DNA of 34,723 nucleotides from an uncultured bacterium (GCA_905215555.1 CAJMQU010000049.1:1-34723), one strand, 5' to 3'. Counted from the first letter of the stretch, positions 7,069-16,264 are shown. A program made the numbers and translations. The notes: a model not told the origin generated them from the letters alone.

Positions 7069-9369
7069 CTAAAAAGGATATCCCACTGCAAAGTGGAATG
7101 CAAAGTCACGTCCGAAATCGGGACGCGTAATTGGGAAACGAGCTTTTCCTTTTTCGGGATTGACTGCTTTCATACCTCCATCAAAACGAAGTACAAAGAA
7201 ATCCAGGTCGAGACGTAGTCCTAATCCATAAGCTACTGCTATCTGCTTATAAAATGTATCAAATCTGAATTTACCGCCCGGTTGGTCTTCATATTCGCGA
7301 AGCGTCCATATATTTCCCGCATCTACAAATAGAGCACCTCTGAATTTCCAGAAGAGACGTGTACGGTATTCAATACTGGCATCCAGCTTGATATCTCCCG
7401 ATTGATTCAGGAAGTTACCGTCACCTGCGAAAGAACCGGGGCCCAGGCTGCGCACCGACCATCCGCGCACGCTATTTGCACCACCTGAGAAATAACGCTT
7501 TTCAAAAGGAATCACCTGCGCATTTCCATAAGGAATGGCAATACCGCCTCCGATGCGGAAAGCTATGGAGTTGCGATTATCAATCACAATATTCTTGGCA
7601 AAGTCCAAATCACCTTTTATATATTGTGCATATGGAATATTCAAGATGGTATATTCATCTTTATCATTCTTTTTCAGATTGCTCATCTTGGAAATCGCAT
7701 ATAGCAGGTTTCCTGCCGACTCGAAATTAAAGCGTATACTGTAAGAATTGCCAATAACCGCATTATTCATCAATGCCTGCCCGGCACTATTATACGTATA
7801 GCTGTAGCCGGTGCGAACAATCAAACGGTCTTCATAATTGTATTTCAGAATATAGTTTTGCTCTTTATTCAAAAATTGATCTCTAAATTCCGGTTCTATC
7901 CAGGGCATATACAAGTAATTGACATCCAGCAGATCTATACGATGCTGCGAACGTTGACGTTGTAATCCCCATCTGTAGCTCCAGGAGGCTGAAGCGACAA
8001 TGCGGGTAAATTCCGGTCGCATCTGATAATTGTACTGTGCACCGAATTCAGTAGTTGCCCGTATTTTCCGCTTGAAGTCATTGGATAAAAAGGGGAACAT
8101 GAAACGGGGGAAGTTAATACTGCTCTCTACTCCGAGTTCCGTGTAATTATTGTGCCCGTAACCTAAACCGGAAACAGCCTCATAAGCTCCACGAAGCTTG
8201 ACCAAGAAAGTTTCGGAACCTCTGAACACATTGCGGTTCTGGAAAGAAACAGATGCCGCAGCCCCCAAGTCACCGGCAGAGTTCGTACCCTCCAGCTCGA
8301 AGGAAACAGCCTGATGCTTGTTCTTCGTCAGCATCACGTAAGTATTCAGCTTTGTGCTGTCTCCTACCTGTGTTTCAAAGAAACGGATATTCGTATATTT
8401 CAGCACCGGCAGGCGTCCGAAATTGGAGTAAGTGCGCTGTATATCCGATTCATTGTAAAGTTCTCCCGGAGTGATGCGTAAATTGTCAGTCAGCACTTTA
8501 GGGCGCAGATATAGTTTGTCTTTATAATAAATAGGAATTCCTTTGTAGTGTATCGAGTCGTTGACTTCCACACTGCTCAAGGCGGAAGTTTGCAGAATGT
8601 TGTAGTCCGTAATGAAATTCACTTTATTGATGGAGTACTGAGGATGATTCCGAGGGGCATCATCAGAGTGTTGCCTGTAGCGTGCAAGGTGTAAAGTGAG
8701 GTCTACCTGGTGAGTACCCCGTACTGTGTCCGCCGTATACGAGATATAATCTTTGTTGAATTTATAATATCCATTCTGGAGCAGATTGTTGGTAATGCGT
8801 TGACGCTCGCTATCCAGTACGTTGACATTGAAGTACATGCCTTCGGAAAGATAAGTCGACGCAGAGTCTTTCTGCATATATTCCCATATCTTCTCATCCG
8901 GAATATCATATTTCAGACTGCGAACGATATACGGTTCACCTGTAGTTACTTTGTATGCCAGTTTCAGTTTCTTCTTTTTTATTTTCGGGATGTACTTCAC
9001 TGTGGCACTCATGTATCCCATGTTCTGCACCGCTTTCGTCATTTCCTCGCGGGAGCGTTCTGTTTCTTCTTTGCTGTAAATCACCGGTGCATCTCCCAAC
9101 CTGCGCAATGCCCGATTCACCCAACGGGTAGTGTCACGTCCTGACCAGTTGTAAACATACAATTGGGTCTTGATTAAACTGAACCATTTGGAATTAGGAT
9201 TTTGCCGCACATATATGGACAAACTGGATGGTTTTATGTTTTTGCTATCAGTATGTATGCGCACTTCATCCAGCAAGTATGAGCCATCCGGCACATATTT
9301 GGTAGTCGAGCAGGAAGCCAATGTGAGTATGACGGCAGTAAGTATTACGTAGTGGAAACCTTTCTTCAT
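7069..9369 (-). CDS. tamL: TamL: Omp85-family lipoprotein of the TAM-like system
   Basis: A 766-residue outer-membrane protein. It has a lipoprotein signal (LASC, Cys20), then CSTTKYVPDGSYLLDEV, the typical opening of Bacteroidota TamL. Residues about 25-330 hold POTRA-like repeats. The C-terminal half is a 16-strand barrel with the loop-6 motif SVRGWSVRSLGPGSF and a terminal Phe. TamL is the lipidated TamA relative that works with a TamB-like protein in outer-membrane assembly. No TamB gene is visible here: downstream lies a convergent gene and upstream a divergent methyltransferase. Start ATG 9369 matches the signal peptide and lies about 25 bases after the predicted transcript start. Confidence 0.88.
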   Translation of the reverse strand: MKKGFHYVILTAVILTLASCSTTKYVPDGSYLLDEVRIHTDSKNIKPSSLSIYVRQNPNSKWFSLIKTQLYVYNWSGRDTTRWVNRALRRLGDAPVIYSKEETERSREEMTKAVQNMGYMSATVKYIPKIKKKKLKLAYKVTTGEPYIVRSLKYDIPDEKIWEYMQKDSASTYLSEGMYFNVNVLDSERQRITNNLLQNGYYKFNKDYISYTADTVRGTHQVDLTLHLARYRQHSDDAPRNHPQYSINKVNFITDYNILQTSALSSVEVNDSIHYKGIPIYYKDKLYLRPKVLTDNLRITPGELYNESDIQRTYSNFGRLPVLKYTNIRFFETQVGDSTKLNTYVMLTKNKHQAVSFELEGTNSAGDLGAAASVSFQNRNVFRGSETFLVKLRGAYEAVSGLGYGHNNYTELGVESSINFPRFMFPFLSNDFKRKIRATTEFGAQYNYQMRPEFTRIVASASWSYRWGLQRQRSQHRIDLLDVNYLYMPWIEPEFRDQFLNKEQNYILKYNYEDRLIVRTGYSYTYNSAGQALMNNAVIGNSYSIRFNFESAGNLLYAISKMSNLKKNDKDEYTILNIPYAQYIKGDLDFAKNIVIDNRNSIAFRIGGGIAIPYGNAQVIPFEKRYFSGGANSVRGWSVRSLGPGSFAGDGNFLNQSGDIKLDASIEYRTRLFWKFRGALFVDAGNIWTLREYEDQPGGKFRFDTFYKQIAVAYGLGLRLDLDFFVLRFDGGMKAVNPEKGKARFPITRPDFGRDFAFHFAVGYPF

Positions 9370-9401
9370 ACCGGATTTTGTAAATTGCGCATAATTGACT
9401 A

Positions 9402-9432
9402 CAAATATAAATCTATTTTTTCTTTCCCGAAA
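9402..9432 (-). promoter_or_regulatory. Promoter of tamL
   Basis: On the minus strand TTTC (9432-9429), a 19-base spacer and TATATTTG (9409-9402) resemble the Bacteroides -33/-7 arrangement with one mismatch in the -33 box. It is back to back with the promoter of the RNA methyltransferase gene. Confidence 0.6.
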
Positions 9433-9461
9433 TAAAAAACCGGTCGAAGTGTGTTCCGTTT

Positions 9462-9493
9462 TTTGATTATATAGAAATAATCATGTACTTTTG
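9462..9493 (+). promoter_or_regulatory. Promoter of the SpoU methyltransferase gene
   Basis: TTTG (9462-9465), a 20-base spacer and TACTTTTG (9486-9493) match the full Bacteroides consensus TTTG-N19-21-TAnnTTTG. The predicted leader is about 15 bases. Confidence 0.75.
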
Positions 9494-9514
9494 TCAAACG
9501 ATAACATTTAAGCT

Positions 9515-10276
9515 ATGGCATTAAGCAAAAACCGCATCAAGTATATCCATTCTCTGGAATTGAAGAAGAACCGTAAAACGGAGAAAGTTTTTTTGGCCGA
9601 AGGACCTAAACTGGTGGGCGATTTATTAGGGCATTTCCCTTGTCGTTTTCTGGCAGCTACCCCGGAGTGGTTATCACAATATTCCCAGCTTCCGGTAGAG
9701 GATGTTTCGGAGGTTTCTGTTGAGGAACTTTCCCGTGCCAGTTTGCTGAAAACGCCGCAACAGGTACTTGCCGTATTCGAACAGCCGGAATATGAAACGG
9801 ATGCTTCTGTTATCGGCCACTCCCTTTGTCTGGCTTTGGATGATGTGCAGGATCCCGGAAACCTGGGCACCATTATCCGTCTGGCTGACTGGTTTGGAAT
9901 AGAGCATATCTTTTGCTCTCCGAATACTGTAGACGTATACAATCCCAAGACCATCCAAGCCACAATGGGCGGTATTGCCCGTGTGAAACTACACTATACT
10001 CCCCTGCCCGCCCTTATCCGCAGCCTGACTGACATTCCCGTTTATGGGACTTTCCTCGACGGGAAAAATATGTATGCACAGCAATTATCCTCTAACGGAC
10101 TGATAGTGATGGGTAATGAGGGCAATGGAATCGGGAAAGAAGTAGAAGAACTTATTAATCGCAAACTTTATATCCCCAATTATCCGGCAGAACGGGAAAC
10201 TTCTGAATCACTGAATGTCGCTATAGCTACAGCAGTTGTCTGTGCCGAGTTCCGTCGACAGGCTGCATCGTTGTGA
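9515..10276 (+). CDS. TrmH/SpoU-family RNA 2'-O-methyltransferase
   Basis: A 253-residue SPOUT-fold enzyme that uses S-adenosylmethionine to methylate ribose 2'-OH in rRNA or tRNA. An N-terminal substrate-binding domain (SpoU_sub_bind-like, residues 5-95, with KVFLAEGPKLV) precedes the knotted domain. The three SpoU motifs are visible: DPGNLGTIIRLADWFG (113-128), VMGNEGNGIG (198-207) and SESLNVAIATAVV (230-242). The order and spacing fit RlmB/TrmH-like enzymes; the exact target nucleotide cannot be read. Its last 50 bases overlap the convergent small gene at 10227-10574. Confidence 0.88.
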   Translation: MALSKNRIKYIHSLELKKNRKTEKVFLAEGPKLVGDLLGHFPCRFLAATPEWLSQYSQLPVEDVSEVSVEELSRASLLKTPQQVLAVFEQPEYETDASVIGHSLCLALDDVQDPGNLGTIIRLADWFGIEHIFCSPNTVDVYNPKTIQATMGGIARVKLHYTPLPALIRSLTDIPVYGTFLDGKNMYAQQLSSNGLIVMGNEGNGIGKEVEELINRKLYIPNYPAERETSESLNVAIATAVVCAEFRRQAASL

Positions 10277-10574
10277 AATCGAAAGGGTAAAACAAATAAG
10301 GTATTAATCCGGAAGGGAATTGTTCTTTACAGAAGGTTCCCGGAATTTCTTTCAATATATCAGTCTGTTTCTGAAAAATGGCATAACCTGCAGCAGAGGC
10401 GTTATCTCTTTCAGTAAGCAAAGCAATTACTCCGGGAAACCACTCTACTCCTTCTATTTCTTCTGTCAGAGGAAAGACAGATACAGCATACCCTTCCTCT
10501 ACCTCTACCACATATTGTTTGAGATAACCATACTCAGGGATGAATATGAAATGTGATGCGTACCGTTTCATCAT
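10227..10574 (-). CDS. Small conserved-type protein of unknown function
   Basis: A 115-residue soluble protein with no signal peptide and no domain I recognise. It is aromatic- and acid-rich (VVEVEEGYAVSVFPLTEEIEGVEWFPG) and probably mixed alpha/beta. It looks real because its ATG shares one base with the stop of the preceding DUF4296 gene (TGATG junction at 10576-10572), the pattern of translational coupling, and it closes the ileS-lspA operon. The 3' end overlaps the convergent methyltransferase gene by 50 bases. The position beside a DUF4296 lipoprotein is the only hint to function. Confidence 0.65.
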   Translation of the reverse strand: MMKRYASHFIFIPEYGYLKQYVVEVEEGYAVSVFPLTEEIEGVEWFPGVIALLTERDNASAAGYAIFQKQTDILKEIPGTFCKEQFPSGLIPYLFYPFDFTTMQPVDGTRHRQLL

Positions 10575-11557
10575 CAAAGCTTGTCTTTGCGGATTTGAAG
10601 AGCTTCCGGTTTATCCACTTTCCTCAATGTCGGTTCCGAAACCGGACGAGGGCGGCCGACATCACGCCTACGTGAGTTGCCGTCCATCTTTTCTTCTTTC
10701 TGCTCTACGGGCTTGACTTCCTCTTTCTTGAGTTCAGTATCTGCCTTCTTTTCTGTTTGAATAGAATCATTCTTTGCAAAAGACAAGGTATCAGTGGCAT
10801 GATAACGCATCAGTGAAATACGGTCGGTCAGGAGTGCATGAGTGACCTGTGTGGACGGATAGTAGATCGAACCACGTATCTCTCTGATTTCTCCCAAAGT
10901 ATCGGCGTGGAGGGATATCATTTCCATGCCCGATTTATATACTTTCCGGACGTCACTGATGATACTGTCATTCTTGTAGACAACCTGCATAGCCATGACG
11001 GGAGCATACATAGAATCTACCGCACCGTTATGGAAACGGAAGCGTACGTTCCAGCGCAAGGTGTCACGATCTTTAAAATTAGTATCTGAAGGTAATACGA
11101 AAGTAATCTTATTATCCATCGGCATGCCTGTCAACTGATAGATCCGTTGCCATGCCCACACATCGATACTGTCACCCGGAAGGCTTTCTTTCGGCTTATT
11201 GTCACGTATGGAAATCAAGTGGTTGATGCCATCCCGTTCTGCTTTCAGCCTTGTGTTTACTTTTTCGTAAACCTTAGTGAGAACCTCCGGATTGCGCGTA
11301 AACCAAACCATGGAGGAATCGAAAACAGCTTTTGTGATACCATGCTTTTTGAACACCGATTCAATGTATAACACTCTCTTATAACTCTCATTATAAGGGA
11401 CTTCTTCCCCCATAGCTTTTGCTATATGATAGTCATAAAGTACATTTTCCATCTTAGCATCTGATATAACCACCTTAGGTCTTTTCACCTGACAGGCAGT
11501 AAAACAGAATGCTAACAGGAATATATTAAGCCATTGAATTCGATGCAAGCCTCTCAT
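10574..11557 (-). CDS. DUF4296 lipoprotein
   Basis: A 327-residue lipoprotein. Signal peptide with lipobox FTAC (Cys22) is followed by the DUF4296 domain at about residues 25-115 (VENVLYDYHIAKAMGE-like stretch, then SSMVWFTRNPEVL). A central beta-rich region spans about 130-265. The tail from about 270 is low-complexity, rich in Lys, Glu and Arg (KKADTELKKEEVKPVEQKEE). DUF4296 proteins are usual next to lspA in Bacteroidota, but their role is unknown. The start overlaps the lspA stop in an ATGA junction (11557-11554), so the two are translationally coupled. The protein itself needs LspA for maturation. Confidence 0.82.
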   Translation of the reverse strand: MRGLHRIQWLNIFLLAFCFTACQVKRPKVVISDAKMENVLYDYHIAKAMGEEVPYNESYKRVLYIESVFKKHGITKAVFDSSMVWFTRNPEVLTKVYEKVNTRLKAERDGINHLISIRDNKPKESLPGDSIDVWAWQRIYQLTGMPMDNKITFVLPSDTNFKDRDTLRWNVRFRFHNGAVDSMYAPVMAMQVVYKNDSIISDVRKVYKSGMEMISLHADTLGEIREIRGSIYYPSTQVTHALLTDRISLMRYHATDTLSFAKNDSIQTEKKADTELKKEEVKPVEQKEEKMDGNSRRRDVGRPRPVSEPTLRKVDKPEALQIRKDKL

Positions 11558-12183
11558 GATTTCTTTATTGCATGATAAGAATCATTCAAATATTTGCTGT
11601 AAAACAGCAACAAAGCAATGATACCGCAACTGATAGCAGCATCGGCAAGGTTGAATATCGGACTGAAAAATATGAAATGTTCCCCGCCTACAAACGGCAT
11701 CCATTGAGGCCAGTTCGTATCGATAATAGGAAAATAAAACATATCCACCACTTTTCCGTAGAATAATGAAGCATATCCTCCACCTTCGGGCATGAATGAA
11801 GCTATCTGAGAATGCGTACTTTCGTTGAACAGCACACCATAGAATACACTATCGATGATATTGCCCAACGCTCCCGTAAGAATGAGAGAAACACATATGA
11901 TATACCCCATCTTCAAGCCTTGTTTTATGATCTTTACCAGATACCAACCTATCGCTGTAACTGCAGCAATACGGAACAAGGTGAGAAAAAGTTTGCCGAA
12001 TATTTCCATACCGAACGCCATGCCGTTATTCTCGGTAAAGTAGATATAAAACCAATCGGTAACGCGAATACTTTCATGCCAGTACATATGCGTCTTGATA
12101 TATATCTTGATTATCTGGTCGATAATCAGTACCGAGAATATAACGAGCAGTGCAATACGGCCTTTCGTAAGATATTTGTTCAT
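11554..12183 (-). CDS. lspA: Lipoprotein signal peptidase (signal peptidase II)
   Basis: A 209-residue inner-membrane aspartyl protease that removes the signal peptide of prolipoproteins after lipid attachment. Four membrane helices are visible. The catalytic aspartates are Asp111 in GNIIDSVFYG and Asp181 in FNLADAAIS. FTENNGMAFG (50-58) matches the conserved N-x-G-x-A-F loop. It is longer than the roughly 160-residue enterobacterial enzyme because of an insertion between the catalytic motifs (about residues 117-172), common in Bacteroidota. It starts 2 bases after the dksA-like gene and overlaps the next gene by 4 bases. Confidence 0.93.
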   Translation of the reverse strand: MNKYLTKGRIALLVIFSVLIIDQIIKIYIKTHMYWHESIRVTDWFYIYFTENNGMAFGMEIFGKLFLTLFRIAAVTAIGWYLVKIIKQGLKMGYIICVSLILTGALGNIIDSVFYGVLFNESTHSQIASFMPEGGGYASLFYGKVVDMFYFPIIDTNWPQWMPFVGGEHFIFFSPIFNLADAAISCGIIALLLFYSKYLNDSYHAIKKS

Positions 12184-12185
12184 CC

Positions 12186-12566
12186 TTACTTTTTACCGTT
12201 GTTTTTGGCTTCAATGCTCAATGTAGCATGAGGTACCGCACGCAAACGTTCGGCAGGTATCAACTTACCGGTTTCGCGACATATACCATACGTTTTGTTC
12301 TCGATGCGTACCAATGCGGCTTGCAACCCCTGGATAAACTTCAACTGACGTTGAGCCAGGCGTGTAGTTTCTTCTTTGGATAAGGTATTGGCACCTTCTT
12401 CCAAAACTTTGTATGTAGGAGACGTATCATCGGTATCGTTACCGTCGGCTCCGGTTAAACTGGCTTTCAGCAATTCGTAATCGCGTTGTGCCAATTCCAA
12501 CTTCTCGTTAATAATGGAGCGGAATTCTTCCAATTCAGCATCCGAGTATCTAGTCTTTTCTGCCAT
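12186..12566 (-). CDS. DksA/TraR-family protein lacking most zinc cysteines
   Basis: A 126-residue protein with the DksA/TraR layout: a long coiled-coil (about residues 8-90, with GADGNDTDDTSPT at the hairpin tip) and a C-terminal globular end. In classic DksA four cysteines bind zinc; here only Cys96 in YGICRETGKLIPAERLRAVP remains, the partners being replaced (CRET for CxxC, VPHAT for the second pair). The acidic DxxDD-like tip suggests it can still enter the RNA polymerase secondary channel. It lies between ileS (22-base gap) and lspA (2-base gap). Role in growth-rate control of transcription is inferred from the family. Confidence 0.85.
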   Translation of the reverse strand: MAEKTRYSDAELEEFRSIINEKLELAQRDYELLKASLTGADGNDTDDTSPTYKVLEEGANTLSKEETTRLAQRQLKFIQGLQAALVRIENKTYGICRETGKLIPAERLRAVPHATLSIEAKNNGKK

Positions 12567-12588
12567 AATAAAACGTGTGTTTTTAGAG

Positions 12589-15500
12589 TTATTCTTTTAC
12601 AACACTTACATACAGGGAGAAATCGTCAAAGTTGAGTTCCGTGCCGTTTTCTACCTCGTCTGCCAGCGTCAGTGAGGTTCCTAAAACCTGGTTACAAATA
12701 TACTCTTTATATTCGTTTACCGCATCATCTGTTTGCTGATTTTTTGATAATGTAATCTTTATTTTGTCCGTTATCTCCAAACCGCTTGATTTGCGGATAT
12801 TTTGAATGCGGTTAACCAATTCACGTGCGATACCTTCGCGGCGTAATTCTTCTGTTACGGTAACATCCAGAGCTACAGTTAGTTTGCCTTCATTGGCAAC
12901 CAACCATCCCGGTATGTCTTCACTGAAAATTTCTACATCCGCGGCTTCTACCATCACGTCAACACCATCCAATTGCAAAGTATACGAACCTTTCTTCTCC
13001 AGTTCGGCGATAGCTTCCTGTGACATTTCTGCAACAGCGGCAGCTACGGCTTTCATCTGTTTACCGAACTTCGGTCCCATTTTCTTGAAGTCACATTTCA
13101 CTTTCTTCACCAGCACACCGGCAGCACCATCCACGAACTTGATCTCTTTCACGTTCACTTCGCTCATGATGAGTGCTTTCACTGCTTCGATGTGAGCGCG
13201 TTGTTCTTCGTCTACTACGGGTATCATGATGCATTGCAGCGGTTGGCGTACTTTTATATTCACCTTACGGCGCAAAGCCAATACCATGGAAGTCACATCC
13301 TGTGCCATCTGCATACGGACTTCCAGTTCCTTGTCTATCATTTCCTCATTGTATTCGGGGAACTTAGCCAAGTGTACGGATACCGTATTGTCACGTCCTG
13401 TTGCAGTTACCAGATCCATGTAAAGCTTATCAGCATAGAACGGGGCGATAGGTGACATCAGTTTGGCAACAGTTTCCAAACAAGTATACAGTGTCTGGTA
13501 TGCCGATAACTTATCCTGTGTAAACTCACCACCCCAGAAACGTTTACGGTTCAGACGGACGTACCAGTTAGAGAGGTTATCGTTCACAAAGTCGGATATC
13601 AGACGGCCGGCCTTGGTCGGTTCATATTCACTGTAGCAAGTGTCCACTTCTTTCACCAGCGTATTCAGTACAGAGAGTATCCAACGGTCGATTTCAGGGC
13701 GTTGAGCCATCGGCACATCAGCTTCCTTGTACTCAAATCCGTCTACATTGGCGTAGAGCGAGAAGAAAGAATATGTGTTATATAAGGTTCCGAAGAATTT
13801 GCGACGAACTTCTTCGATACCGTCCACGTCGAACTTCAAGTTATCCCACGGAGAAGAATTGGTTATCATGTACCAGCGCAAAGGGTCGGAACCATATTTC
13901 TCAATAGTAGAGAACGGATCAACACCGTTGCCCAGGCGCTTGGACATCTTGTTACCATTCTTATCAAGTACCAGTCCATTAGAGATGACAGCTTTGTAAG
14001 AGATGGTGTCGAACACCATTGAAGCTATGGCATGAAGCGTAAAGAACCAACCGCGTGTCTGGTCCACGCCTTCTGCAATGAAGTCAGCCGGGAACACCCG
14101 GTGGCTATCCAGCAACTCCTTGTTCTCGAACGGATAGTGGATTTGAGCATACGGCATAGCGCCGGAATCAAACCATACGTCTATCAGGTCTGCCTCACGT
14201 TTCATAGGCTTACCGTCTTTGGATACGAGGACTACATCATCCACGTACGGACGGTGCAGGTCTATCTTGTCATAGTTCTCCACCGTATATTCACCCGGCA
14301 CGAAACCTTTGTCCTTGTAAGGGTTAGACTTCATCAATCCGGCAGCTACGGATTTTTCTATTTCGTTATAAAGTTCTTCAACCGAACCGATACAGATCTC
14401 CTCACTGTTGTCTTCCGTACGCCAGATGGGCAGCGGAGTACCCCAGTAGCGTGAACGGCTCAGATTCCAGTCATTCAGGTTTTCCAGCCATTTGCCGAAA
14501 CGTCCCGTACCGGTACTTTCCGGTTTCCAGTTGATGGTCTTGTTCAACTCTATCATGCGGTCCTTGCAAGCGGTGGAACGGATAAACCAGCTATCCAGCG
14601 GGTAATATAATACAGGCTTGTCCGTGCGCCAGCAGTGCGGATAATTGTGCACATGCTTCTCTATCTTGAAAGCCTGGTTATTGGCTTTCATCATCATGCA
14701 GAGACTCACGTCAAGGCTTTCGTCCTGGTCGGTCAGATTGGGATCGTAATCGTTCTTCACGAAACGGCCAGCATATTCTTTGTATAAGTCTACGTTTACA
14801 CGCTCTTTCACGAAGTTTTCGTCCAGTTCGTCCAACAAGTAGAATTTACCTGTCAGGTCGACCATCGGGCGAAGTTCACCCTTCTTGTTGATGAGCTGCA
14901 ACGGCGGAATACCGGCGGCTTTTGCCACCTGGGCGTCATCTGCACCAAATGTAGGAGCGATATGTACGATACCTGTACCGTCTTCCGTGGTTACATAGTC
15001 ACCCGGTATTACACGGAATGCACCTTCACCCGGATTTACCCAAGGGATCAGTTGCTCATATTCCATACCTACAAGTTCCGGACCTTTATATTCTGCTATA
15101 ACCTTGAACGGAATCAGTTTATCTCCCGGCTTATAATCTTCCAAAGCGATGCCTTCCGCCTTTTTGTTGAAATGCGTGTAAAGCAATGCCTTGGCAAGAA
15201 CAACCGTGATTTTCTCTCCTGTATATCCGTTATAGCTTTGTACGGCTACGTAATCTATCTTTGGACCTACACACAAGGCGGTATTTGAAGGCAATGTCCA
15301 TGGCGTAGTGGTCCATGCCAAGAAGTAAGGAGTCCCCCACTCTGCCATTTCCGGCTTCGGGTTCTTCATCTTGAACTGTGCCACGCAAGTCACATCCTTC
15401 ACGTCACGGTAACATCCGGGCTGGTTCAACTCATGTGAGCTCAGTCCTGTACCGGCAGCGGGAGAGTACGGTTGTATGGTGTATCCTTTATAAAGATAAC

Positions 15501-16014
15501 CTTTCGTATAAAGTTGCTTCAACAGCCACCACAATGTTTCGATGTATCGGTTATCGTAGGTGATGTAAGGATCGGTCATATCGACCCAATAACCCATTTT
15601 GTGAGTCAGGTCTTCCCATTCTTTGGTGAACTTCATCACATCTTTTCGGCAGGCAGCGTTATAATCGGCTACGGAGATCGTTTTGCCAATATCTTCCTTG
15701 GTGATGCCAAGCGCTTTTTCTACTCCTAACTCCACAGGGAGTCCGTGTGTATCCCAACCGGCTTTACGTTTCACCAGAAAACCTTTCATGGTTTTGTAGC
15801 GGCAGAAAATATCTTTGATGGAGCGAGCCATTACGTGGTGAATGCCCGGCATACCGTTGGCAGAGGGCGGTCCTTCATAAAATACGAAAGAAGGACAGCC
15901 TTCACGTTCTGTCATACTCTTGGCGAAAACCTGGTTCTCGTCCCATTTCTTCAACACTTCCGCGTTTACCTTTGAGAGGTCGAACTGCGAATATTCGGCA
16001 AACTTCTTACCCAT
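12589..16014 (-). CDS. ileS: Isoleucyl-tRNA synthetase, type 2 (eukaryote-like)
   Basis: A 1141-residue class I synthetase that charges tRNA-Ile. The HIGH-type motif is GIHH (57-60) in GPPSANGMPGIHH, and the KMSKS loop is KMSKR (689-693). WDTHGLPVE (87-95) and FSTIEKYGSDPLRWY are usual IleRS segments. The CP1 editing domain lies between about 185 and 400 with TTTPWTLPSNTA. Length and the KMSKR loop point to the IleS2 branch, which in other bacteria tends to tolerate mupirocin. ATG 16014 is preferred: the four extra codons of the longer frame start with TTG, and MGKKFAEYSQFDLSKV is the usual N-terminus. It heads the operon with dksA-like and lspA. Confidence 0.95.
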   Translation of the reverse strand: MGKKFAEYSQFDLSKVNAEVLKKWDENQVFAKSMTEREGCPSFVFYEGPPSANGMPGIHHVMARSIKDIFCRYKTMKGFLVKRKAGWDTHGLPVELGVEKALGITKEDIGKTISVADYNAACRKDVMKFTKEWEDLTHKMGYWVDMTDPYITYDNRYIETLWWLLKQLYTKGYLYKGYTIQPYSPAAGTGLSSHELNQPGCYRDVKDVTCVAQFKMKNPKPEMAEWGTPYFLAWTTTPWTLPSNTALCVGPKIDYVAVQSYNGYTGEKITVVLAKALLYTHFNKKAEGIALEDYKPGDKLIPFKVIAEYKGPELVGMEYEQLIPWVNPGEGAFRVIPGDYVTTEDGTGIVHIAPTFGADDAQVAKAAGIPPLQLINKKGELRPMVDLTGKFYLLDELDENFVKERVNVDLYKEYAGRFVKNDYDPNLTDQDESLDVSLCMMMKANNQAFKIEKHVHNYPHCWRTDKPVLYYPLDSWFIRSTACKDRMIELNKTINWKPESTGTGRFGKWLENLNDWNLSRSRYWGTPLPIWRTEDNSEEICIGSVEELYNEIEKSVAAGLMKSNPYKDKGFVPGEYTVENYDKIDLHRPYVDDVVLVSKDGKPMKREADLIDVWFDSGAMPYAQIHYPFENKELLDSHRVFPADFIAEGVDQTRGWFFTLHAIASMVFDTISYKAVISNGLVLDKNGNKMSKRLGNGVDPFSTIEKYGSDPLRWYMITNSSPWDNLKFDVDGIEEVRRKFFGTLYNTYSFFSLYANVDGFEYKEADVPMAQRPEIDRWILSVLNTLVKEVDTCYSEYEPTKAGRLISDFVNDNLSNWYVRLNRKRFWGGEFTQDKLSAYQTLYTCLETVAKLMSPIAPFYADKLYMDLVTATGRDNTVSVHLAKFPEYNEEMIDKELEVRMQMAQDVTSMVLALRRKVNIKVRQPLQCIMIPVVDEEQRAHIEAVKALIMSEVNVKEIKFVDGAAGVLVKKVKCDFKKMGPKFGKQMKAVAAAVAEMSQEAIAELEKKGSYTLQLDGVDVMVEAADVEIFSEDIPGWLVANEGKLTVALDVTVTEELRREGIARELVNRIQNIRKSSGLEITDKIKITLSKNQQTDDAVNEYKEYICNQVLGTSLTLADEVENGTELNFDDFSLYVSVVKE

Positions 16015-16023
16015 CTTTATTTG

Positions 16024-16051
16024 CAATTTAACGATGTTACAATTTAACGAT
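16024..16051. repeat. Two direct 12-base repeats in the ileS leader
   Basis: CAATTTAACGAT occurs at 16024-16035 and again at 16040-16051, a 16-base period, immediately before the ileS start codon. On the ileS mRNA they read ATCGTTAAATTG twice. They may be a replication slip or a binding site. Confidence 0.6.
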
Positions 16052-16100
16052 TTGAAGGTACTTTTCGATACGAAACAGTCCCCCCTTTATTTTAAGGGTG

Positions 16101-16108
16101 CAAAGTTA
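16101..16108 (-). promoter_or_regulatory. -7 box of the ileS operon
   Basis: The minus strand reads TAACTTTG, a match to TAnnTTTG. The transcript would start near 16094 and carry a leader of about 80 bases, including a small hairpin (CCCTT/AAGGG near 16080-16097) and the direct repeats. No clear -33 box. Confidence 0.5.
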
Positions 16109-16224
16109 CAAAAAAGTTAGAGAAAAGATATTATTGAATAGAAAAAAACACAAAAACACACTGATTGAAGGTTTTAGAGACCACTGATTATTTACCTCAC
16201 GGAAATCTTCTTAGATTTAAACAT

Positions 16225-16264
16225 AAAACAATTGCTTATCGTTGCAACAATAAGCAATTGTTTT
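16225..16264. terminator. Perfect 15-bp hairpin with A/T tails, possibly two-way terminator
   Basis: Arms 16225-16239 and 16250-16264 are fully complementary around a 10-base loop, with T run on the right and A run on the left. It looks like a bidirectional intrinsic terminator, but it lies between two divergent genes, where no transcript is expected to end. The rest of the 16027-16346 gap holds only the two promoters and the direct repeats. Confidence 0.6.
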
